Shown piece by piece: positions 54,272 to 64,000 of a DNA stretch of 64,000 nucleotides; position 1 is the first letter of the stretch, and every line of letters starts with the position of its first letter. This DNA is from Auricularia sp. M13 (Eukaryota > Basidiomycota > Agaricomycetes > Auriculariales > Auriculariaceae), in assembly GCA_037042915.1 (NCBI GenBank), contig CM073193.1:7998001-8062000 (forward strand). The letters are read 5' to 3'. Made by a program: the position numbers and the translations under genes. Under the pieces are notes generated by a model, which did no database searches, had not been told where the DNA came from, and saw only the letters and a list, made by a program, of their open reading frames with translations.

Positions 54272-55773
54272 ATGGAAAGGTTACCTGTGGAACTTCTGGA
54301 TAAAGTCATATCCTATGTGAACGCTAGGCACGTGGCAATACTACCCAGTGGCGCCCCTCGGAGCTGACGCTGTGCACCTAGCGAGCTCTCCGCCATTCGT
54401 CGGGCGAAGCGGCAGGGCAAACATCGCGCGCGAACCAATATCCTAAGCATTCGATACGTGTGCCGCACGTTCGCACGCATCGCTGCAGTGCACCTATTCG
54501 GGCAGTGCACGATTGCAGTCTATCCTGCGCATGACCGCCTGCGCGAGTTTTGCATTTTCGCCCAGAGCTACATCGCGCCGTTTGTGCGATCGTGTGTCTT
54601 CCGCGCAGATGAACTGCTCGTCAGTTTCCCTTGTACGTCGCGTCCCAGCAGCAAAGAATTGCAACTGACCAGCCATCTCGGGGTGTTCGTGGTAATGCAG
54701 CCGATAGGCTGAACGTGTCGCTCATGAAGTCGGCCGCCCTCAGCATCCGAAGATTCGACGCGCTCGAACACCTGCATCTGGATTTTGCGACGTCCGCGTG
54801 CTGCCGCGCTTCAGGCCAGGACTGGATTGAACAGCGGGCCCACATCATCGCGCGGATGTTCGCAGAACTTGATCACACAATGCTGCAGAATCTCAACGCA
54901 TTGGTCCTGCGCATTTCGGCGGAGGAGTATATGAAGTTCACAGCGCTATCTGAGAGCTTTCCTGCAGAGTTTCAGTACGTCCACACAAGGCCATTACATT
55001 GCTCCACCTGCTCATCGAATCATAGACACTTGCTGCGCAGGTTGCGACACCTTTCATTGCACATTAATCTAATGTGCGAGGCGCGCTACGTTCCTTCTGC
55101 GACGGCGGGCCCGGGGGGCAATTATGCGACGTCTCTCCAATACGTTCCCGAATTCCGCTTCGAGAACGATGCTGCTTTCTGCGCTGTACTTGGCCTAACT
55201 TTGGCGAACTGCGCGGCATTAACTACGTTGGACCTGCGGCTCTTGAACTCGGAACTCGTAGCGCCTGCCTCCTTCAGCAATCTCCTACGTTCCTTGCATT
55301 TCCCGTCGCTGGCGAGGCTGGCGATATCTCACGTCCCATCATACGTGACCGTCTTGGTCGCGTTTCTCAGCCGACATGAGAAGACTCTGCGCTATGTGGC
55401 GATACACGACCTTGATCTTCGCGCTGACCGCGAACCCACGCCAGCTCTTACCATTCCACCCAATTTCGAGTTCAACGTGGACCCGCGGGAGAGCGGGCCT
55501 TGGGTAGCATTCTGTGCTTATGCGATGGGTCTGGAGGACCTCAAGTGCGCAGTCGCGATCTCCGATCCCAATACTTGGAGCAACCCCCTTGTGCCGGCCG
55601 AACATCTGGCCATCGCGGAATTCGAGCGCAGGATGCTGGAGCGGGCGAGGGAGGAGAATATGTCCGAGACGGACCTGCGCGATAATTGGATGTTCCGCGT
55701 CGCCGAAAGTCATTGCAGCCATTGTGGCAAGGCGTCTCAGCGCTACGAGATCGCATCGACTTCAATGCGATAA
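54272..55773 (+). CDS. F-box / leucine-rich-type protein, three exons
   Basis: Exons: 54272-54316, 54386-54632, 54701-55773, 454 aa. Seen: MERLPVELLDKVISY, a clear F-box start (LPxELLxxVxxY); SIRYVCRTFARIAAVHLF completing the box after the intron; and a long LRR-like body with LRHLSLHINLM, LTLANCAALTTLDLRLLNSE and SLHFPSLARLAISHVPSYVT, ending with a CSHCGKA pair of cysteines. Putative SCF substrate receptor of unknown target. The first intron is ambiguous: GT at 54317 with acceptor CGAG before 54386, or a GC donor (AG|GCACGT) with acceptor TAG before 54382; both keep frame. The chitin deacetylase upstream is unrelated. Confidence 0.75.
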
Positions 55774-56164
55774 AGGTTTGTTCATGTTCATACACCGTAC
55801 ATGTATACCTTAAGCTTCTGGTTGTTAGTATCGGCGGATGCTCTTCGTTCCGACATCGTAAATGCACTACGGGCAGCACAACGTATTCTTGTTTCTGAGG
55901 AGTCATCTCGGCTTTCTCGGCGGTGGAATTCCTTTGCCCTTCGATCTACTGCTTCATTCCGGACGGTAACGGCCCTTTTCAGGATCGAGCTTCCGCCGCA
56001 CGATGCGCCTGTCATTCCGCCTGTTTTCATGCGAAACCTTCACCGCCACAGAACAACGAGTTCAGTATATATTCTGCAGTCTCTCGCTCCAGAGAATCAT
56101 AACAATCCTCAGCTACCAGTGTTGCGAGCAAAGCCACCAAACCTCCTCAAACTTTTATAACACC
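55774..56164. promoter_or_regulatory. Intergenic region upstream of cerato-platanin
   Basis: About 390 bases: 3' end of the F-box gene and the cerato-platanin promoter, including TATATA at 56066-56071, about 95 bases before the ATG. Confidence 0.5.
56066..56071 (+). promoter_or_regulatory. TATA box of the cerato-platanin gene
   Basis: TATATA about 95 bases upstream of the start codon, followed by a C/T-rich leader, as in highly expressed secreted-protein genes of fungi. Confidence 0.45.
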
Positions 56165-56605
56165 ATGCGCGTCCTCGCTGTCTTCACCACTGCCCTTTCC
56201 GCCGCTGGCTTCGCATCCTCTGCGGTGGCCGCTGCAGCTGCGACGAAGGGTGCCGTCACATATGACACCGTCTACGACAACTCAAAGCTGTCCACGAGCG
56301 TCATCGCGTGCTCGGACGGCAAGTACGGCCTCGCGACCAAGGGCTACAAAACGATTGGCGCACTCCCCTCGTACCCGTACGTCGGCGGCGCCCCGGCCAT
56401 TGCAGGCTGGAACTCGAAGAACTGTGGCACTTGTTGGCGCGTCAACTACGGCAACCGCAACATCACTTTCACTGCCATCGACCACTCGAAAACCATCAAC
56501 CTTAGCAAGAAGGCCATGAATCAGCTCACCAACAATCAGGCTGTTAAGCTTGGAACTGTGCAGGCTACCTACGTGCAGGTGGCCAGCAGCTTTTGCGGCT
56601 TTTAA
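56165..56605 (+). CDS. Cerato-platanin family secreted protein
   Basis: A single 146-aa exon. Seen: signal peptide MRVLAVFTTALSAAGFASSA, then TYDTVYDNSKLSTSVIACSD, YPYVGGAPAIAGWNSKNCGT followed by CW, ITFTAIDHSKTINLSKKAMN and a C-terminal ASSFCGF. The four cysteines (SVIACSD, NCGTCW and SSFCGF) and the double-psi beta-barrel pattern are as in the family. Function: small hydrophobin-like secreted proteins, related to expansins, that bind chitin oligomers and loosen polysaccharides; several members trigger plant defence responses. Length is normal and nothing is broken. Only one copy occurs here, although basidiomycetes often have several. Confidence 0.95.
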   Translation: MRVLAVFTTALSAAGFASSAVAAAAATKGAVTYDTVYDNSKLSTSVIACSDGKYGLATKGYKTIGALPSYPYVGGAPAIAGWNSKNCGTCWRVNYGNRNITFTAIDHSKTINLSKKAMNQLTNNQAVKLGTVQATYVQVASSFCGF

Positions 56606-56984
56606 AAGCGACGATGTCGAACAATCAGTGTCTGTCGCCTGTACCATAGAATTTACCGTCTGAAAATTGCAATTTCCACTTTCTACACATGCAATTTGGT
56701 CCACTTCCTCCTCACCGACTAGTTTGAGCACTTTCTCCGCAAGCGCGATGCTAGACAGGCTCGATCACGATGAAAAACTCAACTCGTAATCGATTATGCT
56801 GACTGCTGTTTTCGCGCTCATTGCGCAATATTCGTAGTAGTCTGTTCGCACTTTTATATAACTATAATCGACATATCAGTCGCGTGGGTAAATCAGACTG
56901 CTCAGTTTCCGTTACACTGGCCATTGTTTGCCACGACTTGATCACACGTGTATTAGATGAAGAGTAGGGGTGGCTCGGTGAGGC
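56606..56984. other. Intergenic
   Basis: About 380 bases of 3' untranslated and spacer DNA with A/T-rich patches; no gene seen. Confidence 0.5.
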
Positions 56985-57566
56985 GGGTGCTCACAATGAG
57001 ATCTGCGTCGAGCGTCTTGCCATTCCTGGTGCGCACCGGCCCGTGTATCTCCTCGAGCGGGTCAGAGGGGAGGTCGAGCACCACGTCGTCGAGCACGAGG
57101 CGAACGCCCGCCTTTCGAACTGGGCGACGAGCTTCCGCCGGAATTTGTCGGGTTACACAGGTGCTTTTCAGCGTGCAGGATCGTCACTTTCGTCCCGGGG
57201 AAGTACTCGCGAACTTCCCCCGCCGCTTCTGCAGTCACTGTTAACTGGGATATCGCCGGTCAGCGCTGTGAGACGCACCAGTGCCAACTGCGCCACCCCC
57301 GATGATGAGCATACTTTGGGCCTTCGCGAATTTGCACGCCAGGTGTTGGCGGAGCTGAGAGTATCCTCGAGAGCTGAGACCGAGGGTCATTTGTCCACGA
57401 AGGAACTTGGAGGAGGAAGGTACTCACTGAGAGGAAAATGGAGCATGCCATGCCGTGTGTTGCCCGTCGCGAGGATGAGCACGGCGTAAGTAGGCAATAG
57501 CCTCCCCGTTGTCGAGATACACGTTCGCACCGTAGAAGCGCTCGGCACGTGCGCCGACGAATCTTC
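56985..57566 (-). pseudogene. Decayed second copy of the AIF/FSP1-like oxidoreductase
   Basis: On the minus strand, fragments spell RFVGARAERFYGANVYLDNG, VLILATGNTRHGMLHFP, SMLIIGGGAVGTVTAEAAGE followed by VREYFPGTKVTILHAEK, then PDKFRRKLVAQFE, and in another frame GVRLVLDDVVLDLPSDPLEE with GPVRTRNGKTLDADLIV. Order and sequence match the intact gene at 43.3-44.75 kb. Two frame changes occur, near 57113 (one base lost in an A run) and near 57490, and both ends are missing: no FAD N-terminus, no C-terminal third. One old intron (GTGCGT...AACAG) is still recognisable. I infer a duplicate that lost function. Confidence 0.8.
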
Positions 57567-57875
57567 CTGCGCGTGGAGCAGCGTAAAACGGAGAGAAGGA
57601 TCCAGCCAGCCTGCCAGTGACACATTGATTGGGCTTGTTTGCGCACCATCACTTCGCCCCGTTCTCGTCTCGGCGACACGATGACTCTTTCATCTCAATC
57701 TCGCCAACTTGTGTATGAATGCGTTTCAGCCGTACTCACAGAAGAGCTCGCAGGTCTTCCCAGGTGATTCCTGTTTCTTGCCTGGCGCGCCCTCTCTGAC
57801 CGTGCACCCAGTAAAACTTCGCAAGCCTCCGCCGATTCCAAATCCATTGTTGACGCACTCCGATGCGCCTTTGAC

Positions 57876-59396
57876 ATGGAAATCAGAAAAGTTTCTGAGG
57901 ACTGGAACGCGGCGCACTGCGATCCGTTGATATCCTTACCGACAGAACTGAGCACGGCGTGTTTCAGATTCCTTGACTTTCGAGGACGCCTCGCCGTATC
58001 CCATGTCTCGCGCATGTGGCGTCGCATTGCTCTCGGAGACTGTAGCTTGTGGAACGAGTACGCCGTTCCCAATAACGCGCTGGACCGTGCGGCGGCGCCG
58101 GGATATAGTACCCTGGACACTGCGCCGTTTCTCGACGCCGTCTCGACACTGCTGGCTCGATGCGACCCCGTGACTTTCCGCTTTTCGTATACCAACAGGA
58201 GGTTGATAATACCCGAGCCCATCCTGGACGTCATCGGCGCGAACATGGCTCGTATGGAAACGCTCTGCCTTACCGACGGACTCGAGCGATTATTACATCT
58301 GGACGCACCTATGCTCACCCACCTATCTTACACATGGGACCGGTACGATGATAAAGCCTTTGACTTTCCTGCGAAGTGGGGTCGGAACGCTCCGCGCTTA
58401 CGGTCTCTCTCGCTGGACGGGTATAGACTCTCGGTGAAGCTGCCTGCTGACTGTCTACCCTTCGTGCGTTCACTACGTTGGCCGCTACCACCCGGTGGTA
58501 TCTTCGACACCAACTTGTACACTGTCTTTCCTAGCTTGACCACTCTTCATCTTACTCGATTTACACAGAGCACCCTGCCGCTGTTATTGCCTTGGCTCTC
58601 TTCTCTCGAGGTCATCAAACTCACAGACCCTAGAGACGACGTAAATTGCTCCCAGCTACTCCTGGACTGCGGGACTCACAGGATCCGCGAGATACTATTC
58701 GAAGAGACGCTCACGAGTTTGGCCGCGGTCGAGCCTTTTGCGCAGTCGTCACCGGGACTCTGGACGATGGAGGTCGCTGGCGACTGGAATCTGATTTTGC
58801 AAGATGTCACCTGCGGGAGGGTGTGGAGGATGCTTTGGCACCCTCCCATATATTTTACCGAAGAGCCTGGCTGCGCGGCACATTTCCAGCGGCTCTCGAC
58901 ACTCGCTATATCCATTAGGCTCTTTGTGGACCTCCAGCTGGTACCGGCGAGCATCTGGGACAGGGGTCTACCCTCCCTCCACATTCTGCGGCTGTCTGTC
59001 TCTACGGAGGATGACAACGTCAATCATCTCTCGGCGTTTCCTCTTGTCAACGGCGAAGCCGTGCGCTTGCCAGCGCTAAAGTCCGTCCAATTGTGGACGG
59101 AGGAGGGTGAGCATCTGAATCCAGATGGACCGCAAATTTACATACTGGACTGGCTCGAGGAAATCGGGCATGCTATTTTGCCCCTGCTGATTCCCTCCAA
59201 TGTCAGCGGCGGACAACGACTTGAGAGTATTCACGTCCGCGCAGGAGTCGACTGCTGTGTCTCTCGTCGTCTCCTGGCCGCGCTCTTACAGCTGTCGAAG
59301 CGCGTTTTGCTTGGCGGTGCGCTCAAGCCGAAGACGGAAGGCGCAGTGCTCGTTTTTGAGCAGCGCCATCTCTCAAGCGCTCCTGCGATGGCCTAA
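57876..59396 (+). CDS. F-box / leucine-rich-type protein, single exon
   Basis: An uninterrupted 506-aa frame. Seen: an F-box at about residues 18-60 (LISLPTELSTACFRFLDF, then VSHVSRMWRRIALGDCSLW), followed by LRR-like stretches such as ETLCLTDGLERLLHLDAPML, LRSLSLDGYRLSV, LTTLHLTRFTQSTLPLLLPW and LHILRLSVSTEDDN, a layout common to Agaricomycete F-box proteins that start with a short linker. Putative SCF receptor. The frame is open for some distance upstream of the ATG without another ATG, so an extra 5' exon cannot be excluded. It lies beside the AIF-like pseudogene, in the less stable part of the window. Confidence 0.78.
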   Translation: MEIRKVSEDWNAAHCDPLISLPTELSTACFRFLDFRGRLAVSHVSRMWRRIALGDCSLWNEYAVPNNALDRAAAPGYSTLDTAPFLDAVSTLLARCDPVTFRFSYTNRRLIIPEPILDVIGANMARMETLCLTDGLERLLHLDAPMLTHLSYTWDRYDDKAFDFPAKWGRNAPRLRSLSLDGYRLSVKLPADCLPFVRSLRWPLPPGGIFDTNLYTVFPSLTTLHLTRFTQSTLPLLLPWLSSLEVIKLTDPRDDVNCSQLLLDCGTHRIREILFEETLTSLAAVEPFAQSSPGLWTMEVAGDWNLILQDVTCGRVWRMLWHPPIYFTEEPGCAAHFQRLSTLAISIRLFVDLQLVPASIWDRGLPSLHILRLSVSTEDDNVNHLSAFPLVNGEAVRLPALKSVQLWTEEGEHLNPDGPQIYILDWLEEIGHAILPLLIPSNVSGGQRLESIHVRAGVDCCVSRRLLAALLQLSKRVLLGGALKPKTEGAVLVFEQRHLSSAPAMA

Positions 59397-59863
59397 TCTA
59401 GGGGCTTGATGTCAAAGGTCAAAATTTGTGGGCTGGTGAGTGGCCGCCCTTCCACATTCTCGCCCATTCTACGACGACTATACGAGTTCACTTTCATATA
59501 TGTATGTCGCATGTGCACCAGGCTGTTTGTGAATCAACAAGTAAAATCCTCGCTCAACTGGAAATCCCGCACGGTTTCCGCGGGGAACAGAGTATGCAAA
59601 GACCACACGAATGTGGCCACCCTTGAATCATGCAGCAAGTCAATGTACCATCCGGTTCGTCGAGGGACAGGACCCCAAATCAAAACTCGGCAAGCGATAG
59701 CGGTTGGAATTGCATATTTCAATCAGTTGTTCCATTTCTCTCATTTTTCAAAAGTAGAATTTGAAAACTCATGGTCAGGGTCGTATATGGCAGGAAAAAG
59801 GAAAGCAAACTTCGACATTCGATAGCGCGAGAGGACACCTGGAGATGTAAGACGGCGATGCGA
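59397..59863. other. Intergenic, convergent 3' ends
   Basis: About 470 bases between convergent genes; no feature recognised. Confidence 0.5.
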
Positions 59864-61795
59864 TTAAAAGTCCCCATCATCCCAAGCCTCCCGCAACGAG
59901 GGGCCGCCCATCTCCCCTTCGTCCATCATCCACGGTCCGGGGGCGCCGCCCTCTCTGTCTCGCACAGCCTGAAGACAGGCATGTCAGCGCGAACGCACTC
60001 GGTAGGGAAGGGGAAAGGCCGCGCACCTTCTGCAAAAAGTCCCTGCTCCGTTCGAGCTCGCGATCGAAATCCTGGAGAAGCTGCGCGTGCAGCTGCGCGT
60101 CCTCGAGCAGGCTCTCGATGTCCTCCTTGGTGAAGCTCGTCGGCGGGTCGAGGAATGTCACGGTGCCCTCCGCGCTGATGTGCGCGTGTATCTCGCCCGC
60201 TTCAATCTACAAGCAAGCGCGACTCAGCATTCGAAAGCATGCAATGCATTCCACACAGGGCGAACGGACGCACCATATTGAGCACGATGGCGCGCACCTC
60301 GGCCTCGCTCTCGATGCCGACGGCCTTGCCGATCTCGTGCAGGCCGAGCGTGACGTACGTCTCGGTGAGCTTGCGCACGGCCCAGCGCGGCGCGCGCTCG
60401 AGCACCTGGCGCACGAGCCCGACGCTCTGGTCCGCCAGCCACGTCTTCGACTCCTTCTCCGCGATATTGGTCAGGACCGACGAGACGGGATACGCCTTCA
60501 CCAGCGCGTTGTAGGGCGACGCCTTGAAGATGCGCGTCAGGATCGAGTGCGTGTACTTGGGCGGCGGGTTTGTCTGTGCATTGTCGTGTGTCAGGCAGTG
60601 CAACAGTGGGCGGCAAGGTCTGGACGCACCTTGCCGTAGACAATGAGCTGGATGAGTGACAGCTTGTTGAGCGCGTCGAGTTGGAGTGCTGCGGGCGGTC
60701 CGTGCGCGGGCGAAGAGACGACGATTTCGAGGAAGTCTTCCGCCTCGCGGAATCTCTTGAGCGCGGCCAGACATAGGCCGCCAGCATAGTGATAGTTGAG
60801 AGAGGTGTGGTACGTAAGGTCGTAAGCCTGCTCATATTTTATTAGAATATGGAAGATTTGTGTAGTGCTGCGAGTGCTCGTGACGGGCTGGAGCGCAGAT
60901 AGCGGCGTAGGCCATAACACACTCGTGACAAACGCAGTAAGTCTGATTGTAGTTCGAACGATGACTTTGGATCTGATTCAAAACGAGCAGGCTTTGCAGC
61001 ACGCCGCGAGCACAATGGGATGCTACTGACAAGTACGCACCTTTGCTTCTATTTCTGTAATGGGTGCGCTGAGCACGGGAAGAGCGATGGTGAAGTAATG
61101 AGATTTGACGCAAGCCTTTAAGTTGCTGGTTAGACTGCGTGCAATGCTAGCAGATGCTGTTGGCGCACGTGGACAAAGATGGGATGGACGCTGGTGAGAT
61201 GGTTGGGAGTTAATGGATAGCGAAGTACCAAGCTTCGCAGGGGAGCTACAGCTGCGCGTATCTACGACATCTTCAGCAGGGTACGCATTGTTGGATTGGT
61301 GTGGCGTACGTTTCCAGCTTGATCAGCTGCCTTCAGGATAGCCTCTGCCAGTTTTGTGACTGGGCTCGAGTAAATAAAGCAACAAGAGCATAGATATAAC
61401 AAGAAGGCGCACCGCGTTCAGGCGCATGTCTGAGATGGCCTGCGTCTGCGACTTTACAGAAGTTGTTGACGACTGCTGGCGCGACTGGCGTTGTGGCGGT
61501 GGCCAATCGCGCCGACCTGGAGACCCGGCAAGACAGTTATAAGCGATTGAAAGGATTTAAATGAATAAAGGGAGCTAGCTACTCACAGGATGTACAAGTA
61601 AGCCAGCGTGTGTACTTGCGGGGTAAGCACTGTCAATGGGTCCTGGCCGCTGGACGCAGCGCTGGCCAGTATGACTTCGGACGCGTCTTTGTCCTTGCGC
61701 ACAAAATTCCTGAGCGCAGAAACAACCGCCGAGGGGCTGGTTCCATTGGGTCCAGTGGCATATGCGATCACATCGTCCAGAGAATTCAGCGACAT
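59864..61795 (-). CDS. CSN3: COP9 signalosome subunit 3 (PCI domain)
   Basis: Multi-exon gene on the complement, start MSLNSLDDVIAYATGPNGTS at 61795, stop at 59864-59866 after a last intron that joins DFLQK to AVRDREGG. Seen: an N-terminal helical part with ALRNFVRKDKDASEVI and TPQVHTLAYLYIL, a middle with YHTSLNYHYAGGLCLAALKR then FREAEDFLEIV and LSLIQLIVYGK, then PPKYTHSILTRIFKASPYNA and LVKAYPV, and a PCI/winged-helix end LTETYVTLGLHEIGKAVGIE then IEAGEIHAHISAEGTVTFLD. These match CSN3. Function: scaffold subunit of the COP9 deneddylase. Exons between about 60.9 and 61.55 kb were only partly traced. It diverges from the next gene across 206 bases. Confidence 0.88.
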
Positions 61796-62001
61796 GTTTA
61801 CGAGCTGGATAAGCGTCGACACGCAAGTTAACCCCAGATCTGTGGCCCATTTCAATGCATATAATGCTAGAAACCACGCTGCGCACCTGATCTAAGGATT
61901 CTGAGCAGACAATCCGGACGCACGCGTAAGTGGCGAGGAGCGGAGCAGGACACGCGTCGGACTGCGAACTCGAACTCGCTCCTCTTCCTCAGTCCAACAC
62001 A
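61796..62001. promoter_or_regulatory. Short bidirectional promoter region
   Basis: Only 206 bases separate the start codons of CSN3 (minus) and the disordered-protein gene (plus), so both promoters must share it. No TATA element seen. Confidence 0.55.
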
Positions 62002-64000
62002 ATGCCATCGTCAGGATGGGCATTCAATCTTCGACAAGCAGCCATCGACCCCGACTCTGACTCTGACCTAGACGCGCCCGAGGCGCCTACCATCGAAGAG
62101 CAGGTGCAGCGCGAGCTGGATCTTTCTGCGCGCGAAGACTACGCAAATTTCAAAAGCACTCCCTGGACCATCGCCAAGGCCAATGCCGTCTCTAGGCCTG
62201 CAGCTGCTCCTGATACTGTTGCCGTGGCTGCTAATCGATCTGACTGCACGGCTCCCAAGCCCGCGCCTATCGCTACGAAACCCAATCGCACTATTCAGTT
62301 TCCTGTCGTCAAGAAGACTCGGTCCACGAAGAAAACGATAAAGCCCGCTCTATATCAGCCTCCTGTAAAAGCACAAGAATTTGCTCCTCGACCCTTCCCG
62401 CTACTGGCAGAAGACGCTTCGTACATCACCAAACTGGAGACTATCTCTCGCACTCTTTCCGTGGAGCCGCCCTCCGACGAATCCACACTGCCGGGCTTGT
62501 TTCCACCTCAGGATGATTCTTCACGTGACAATGATCCTGCCGTCATGAACTCTCCACGTGCATCCAACCAGGCTCCCTTCCAGCTTCCCTTCCTTCCTCT
62601 TTCGCCTCGTCCTGCTCCTGGACCGGCAACAGTTCCTCTCGCGCGCTTTTCTCCTGACTCTCTGACCATCGGCTTGGACATTGGACGTGTTTCGAGTGCA
62701 GGTCTACCGTTCACTGCTCCTATTTCTCGCACACCAAACACCGGACCTGCTCCGTTCCTGTCTTTCCAGCAGCTACTTTCACCTGTTCCTCCCTGTCATC
62801 ACGTGGTACCTGAAGTTGGATCCGCTGCTGACAGTACTCCGAGTTGTGCTCCAGAACTACCTTATGATGCATCCCCGAAAATGCCCACGGCATTGCATCC
62901 GTCTCGTACTCCTCGACTCCAACGTGTTCAGAATTCGCCACCGTCTCAATTCATATCTCGACCATTTGTTTCTCCTCTCGTCAACTCTGTAGACCGACAC
63001 GACTATTCAGAGCCTCCAACGCTTTCATCTGAAACTTCCCGACTTCCACAGGCTTTCCCCATGGTTCATCAGACTGCGACTCGCAAGCGCGGCACGGATT
63101 TTCTTCGCTCGAACGTCCAATCTCACGTGACCATGCCGCGGCCGCCGCCGCCGCACATACCTCCGTTGTCCTCCTCCGATCCCCACAGTTCTCTTGCCGG
63201 CATCTACCCCTTCGATGAAGATGACGATTCGCTCGGCCCAACAACTCTCGTCCGAGCCTCAGTATTTAGTAATGCTCGAGCTCCTGCTCCTTCCCGCACA
63301 TATCAGCGTGGAGCAGAGTTCTTGCCCTCACCGCCACCCGTCCGTTCACGCCGTCATGCTACTGTCCCAAATCAGCGTAGACAGGAAGACCAACGCGTCC
63401 ATCCGTCACCGCTGTCTCTCGTTCGCACCTTCACGCGAGGTGTAGACTTCTTAGGTCCATCCTCGCCTGTCTTCCGCCCTCCGCCCACCGAGTCGTCACC
63501 GTTGCCCAGGAAGCCCAGCGCGTATCGCAACACAGCGTTCTACACGAACTCCGATTCCGAATGGTCCACACTGCCTGCGCGCAAGAAGCCGCGCACCGCC
63601 GAGAAGCCCGCAATCCGCACGACGGGCAAGCTGCGTCTTCCGCTCGCGCTCTCATCCCTCCTACCGCTCGCTCAGGCTCCCGCCGCGTCGGAGAGTCCGT
63701 CGTACCTCCCACCGCCTCCACCCCGGAAGCAGCGCGCGCCAGCATCGCCCAAGTGGAAACTCATGCGTGCCCCTGCGGAGGACGTCGCGGCCTTTGGAAT
63801 GGCGCACTCGGGCAGCAGTCCGCCGTGCCCTTACCCTTCGGACGGACCGACGCTGGACTCTGACGGCGCGGACACTCTTTCGAACTCGGCTTCGTCGTGC
63901 ACTGTGAGCGCGGGTCGCCCTACGCATGCGCGTGCGCACGAGAATGAGGTCGACATCGACATGGGATGCATCGAGCGCTGCTACCCCGACTTGCGCGAGC
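62002..64000 (+). CDS. Large disordered Ser/Pro-rich protein, 3' end outside window
   Basis: An open frame from the ATG at 62002 through to the last base, at least 666 codons, with no stop. Seen: an N-terminal acidic start (MPSSGWAFNLRQAAIDPDSD), EEQVQRELDLSAREDYANF and then a basic VVKKTRSTKKTIKPALYQPP, followed by several hundred residues rich in Ser, Pro, Thr and Arg. A short motif, T-x-x-R-G-x-[DE]-F-L, occurs three times at about 63079-63105, 63295-63324 and 63424-63453. Polyproline tracts (PRPPPPHIPP, YLPPPPPRKQ) are frequent. No catalytic domain seen in the part present; a folded domain could follow. Possibly a nuclear or scaffold protein; function unknown. Because it lacks a stop codon it is easily omitted from ORF lists. 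Confidence 0.75.
   Translation, partial: MPSSGWAFNLRQAAIDPDSDSDLDAPEAPTIEEQVQRELDLSAREDYANFKSTPWTIAKANAVSRPAAAPDTVAVAANRSDCTAPKPAPIATKPNRTIQFPVVKKTRSTKKTIKPALYQPPVKAQEFAPRPFPLLAEDASYITKLETISRTLSVEPPSDESTLPGLFPPQDDSSRDNDPAVMNSPRASNQAPFQLPFLPLSPRPAPGPATVPLARFSPDSLTIGLDIGRVSSAGLPFTAPISRTPNTGPAPFLSFQQLLSPVPPCHHVVPEVGSAADSTPSCAPELPYDASPKMPTALHPSRTPRLQRVQNSPPSQFISRPFVSPLVNSVDRHDYSEPPTLSSETSRLPQAFPMVHQTATRKRGTDFLRSNVQSHVTMPRPPPPHIPPLSSSDPHSSLAGIYPFDEDDDSLGPTTLVRASVFSNARAPAPSRTYQRGAEFLPSPPPVRSRRHATVPNQRRQEDQRVHPSPLSLVRTFTRGVDFLGPSSPVFRPPPTESSPLPRKPSAYRNTAFYTNSDSEWSTLPARKKPRTAEKPAIRTTGKLRLPLALSSLLPLAQAPAASESPSYLPPPPPRKQRAPASPKWKLMRAPAEDVAAFGMAHSGSSPPCPYPSDGPTLDSDGADTLSNSASSCTVSAGRPTHARAHENEVDIDMGCIERCYPDLRE

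Noticed and set aside
57043-57489. Plus-strand frame of 148 codons
   Set aside because: It is antisense to the recognisable AIF-like remnant.
1-64000. CRISPR arrays, prophage, bacterial operons
   Set aside because: The window is intron-rich eukaryotic DNA; no regular spacer arrays or phage genes were seen.

Overview
This window reads as nuclear DNA of a filamentous basidiomycete, most likely an Agaricomycete. Genes are dense, lie on both strands and are broken by many short introns (mostly 45-75 nt, GT-AG, often GTGCGT or GTACGT donors). The gene content fits that clade: cerato-platanin, a GPI-type chitin deacetylase, fungalysin, GH79 glycosidase, F-box/leucine-rich proteins, a TKL-like kinase, a MYND/TPR protein and a Dicer. 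I assembled exon structures by hand from reading-frame continuity, splice dinucleotides and family similarity. No database was searched, and no tRNA, rRNA or CRISPR array was seen.

Left part (1-15.3 kb): 3' end of phosphoketolase; mitochondrial adrenodoxin reductase; a decayed MFS transporter beside a small-molecule methyltransferase; mitochondrial ribosomal protein bL9m; a large arrestin-like protein; an F-box protein; a D123/Cdc123-family gene with a broken frame; a 1.35 kb gene-poor stretch; and a small four-exon Ctr-type copper transporter that is easily overlooked.

Middle (15.9-35.5 kb): a 19-exon GH79 glycosidase with 13-nt and 20-nt exons; a seven-exon orphan gene; COP9 signalosome subunit 5; a Dicer with two RNase III domains; a TPR/MYND protein with an in-frame stop in its first TPR; a ferric reductase; a small secreted protein.

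Right part (36.2-64 kb): a kinase; an unknown 242-aa protein; dCMP deaminase with a P-loop N-terminus; a truncated LINE; an alpha/beta hydrolase; an AIF/FSP1-like oxidoreductase; the ribosome biogenesis factor YTM1; fungalysin; 2.9 kb without a clear gene, holding a perfect hairpin and F-box debris; chitin deacetylase; an F-box protein; cerato-platanin; a decayed second AIF-like copy; another F-box protein; COP9 subunit 3; and a long disordered protein running off the end.

Functional threads: CSN5 and CSN3 belong to one complex that controls cullin-RING ligases, for which the three F-box proteins are potential substrate adaptors. The wall and secretome genes (chitin deacetylase, cerato-platanin, fungalysin, GH79, small secreted protein) fit a plant- or wood-associated fungus. 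Dicer points to active RNA silencing. The LINE stump, two transporter/oxidoreductase pseudogenes and F-box debris show ongoing gene turnover. I found no clearly new multi-gene system; the best leads are single-gene oddities.
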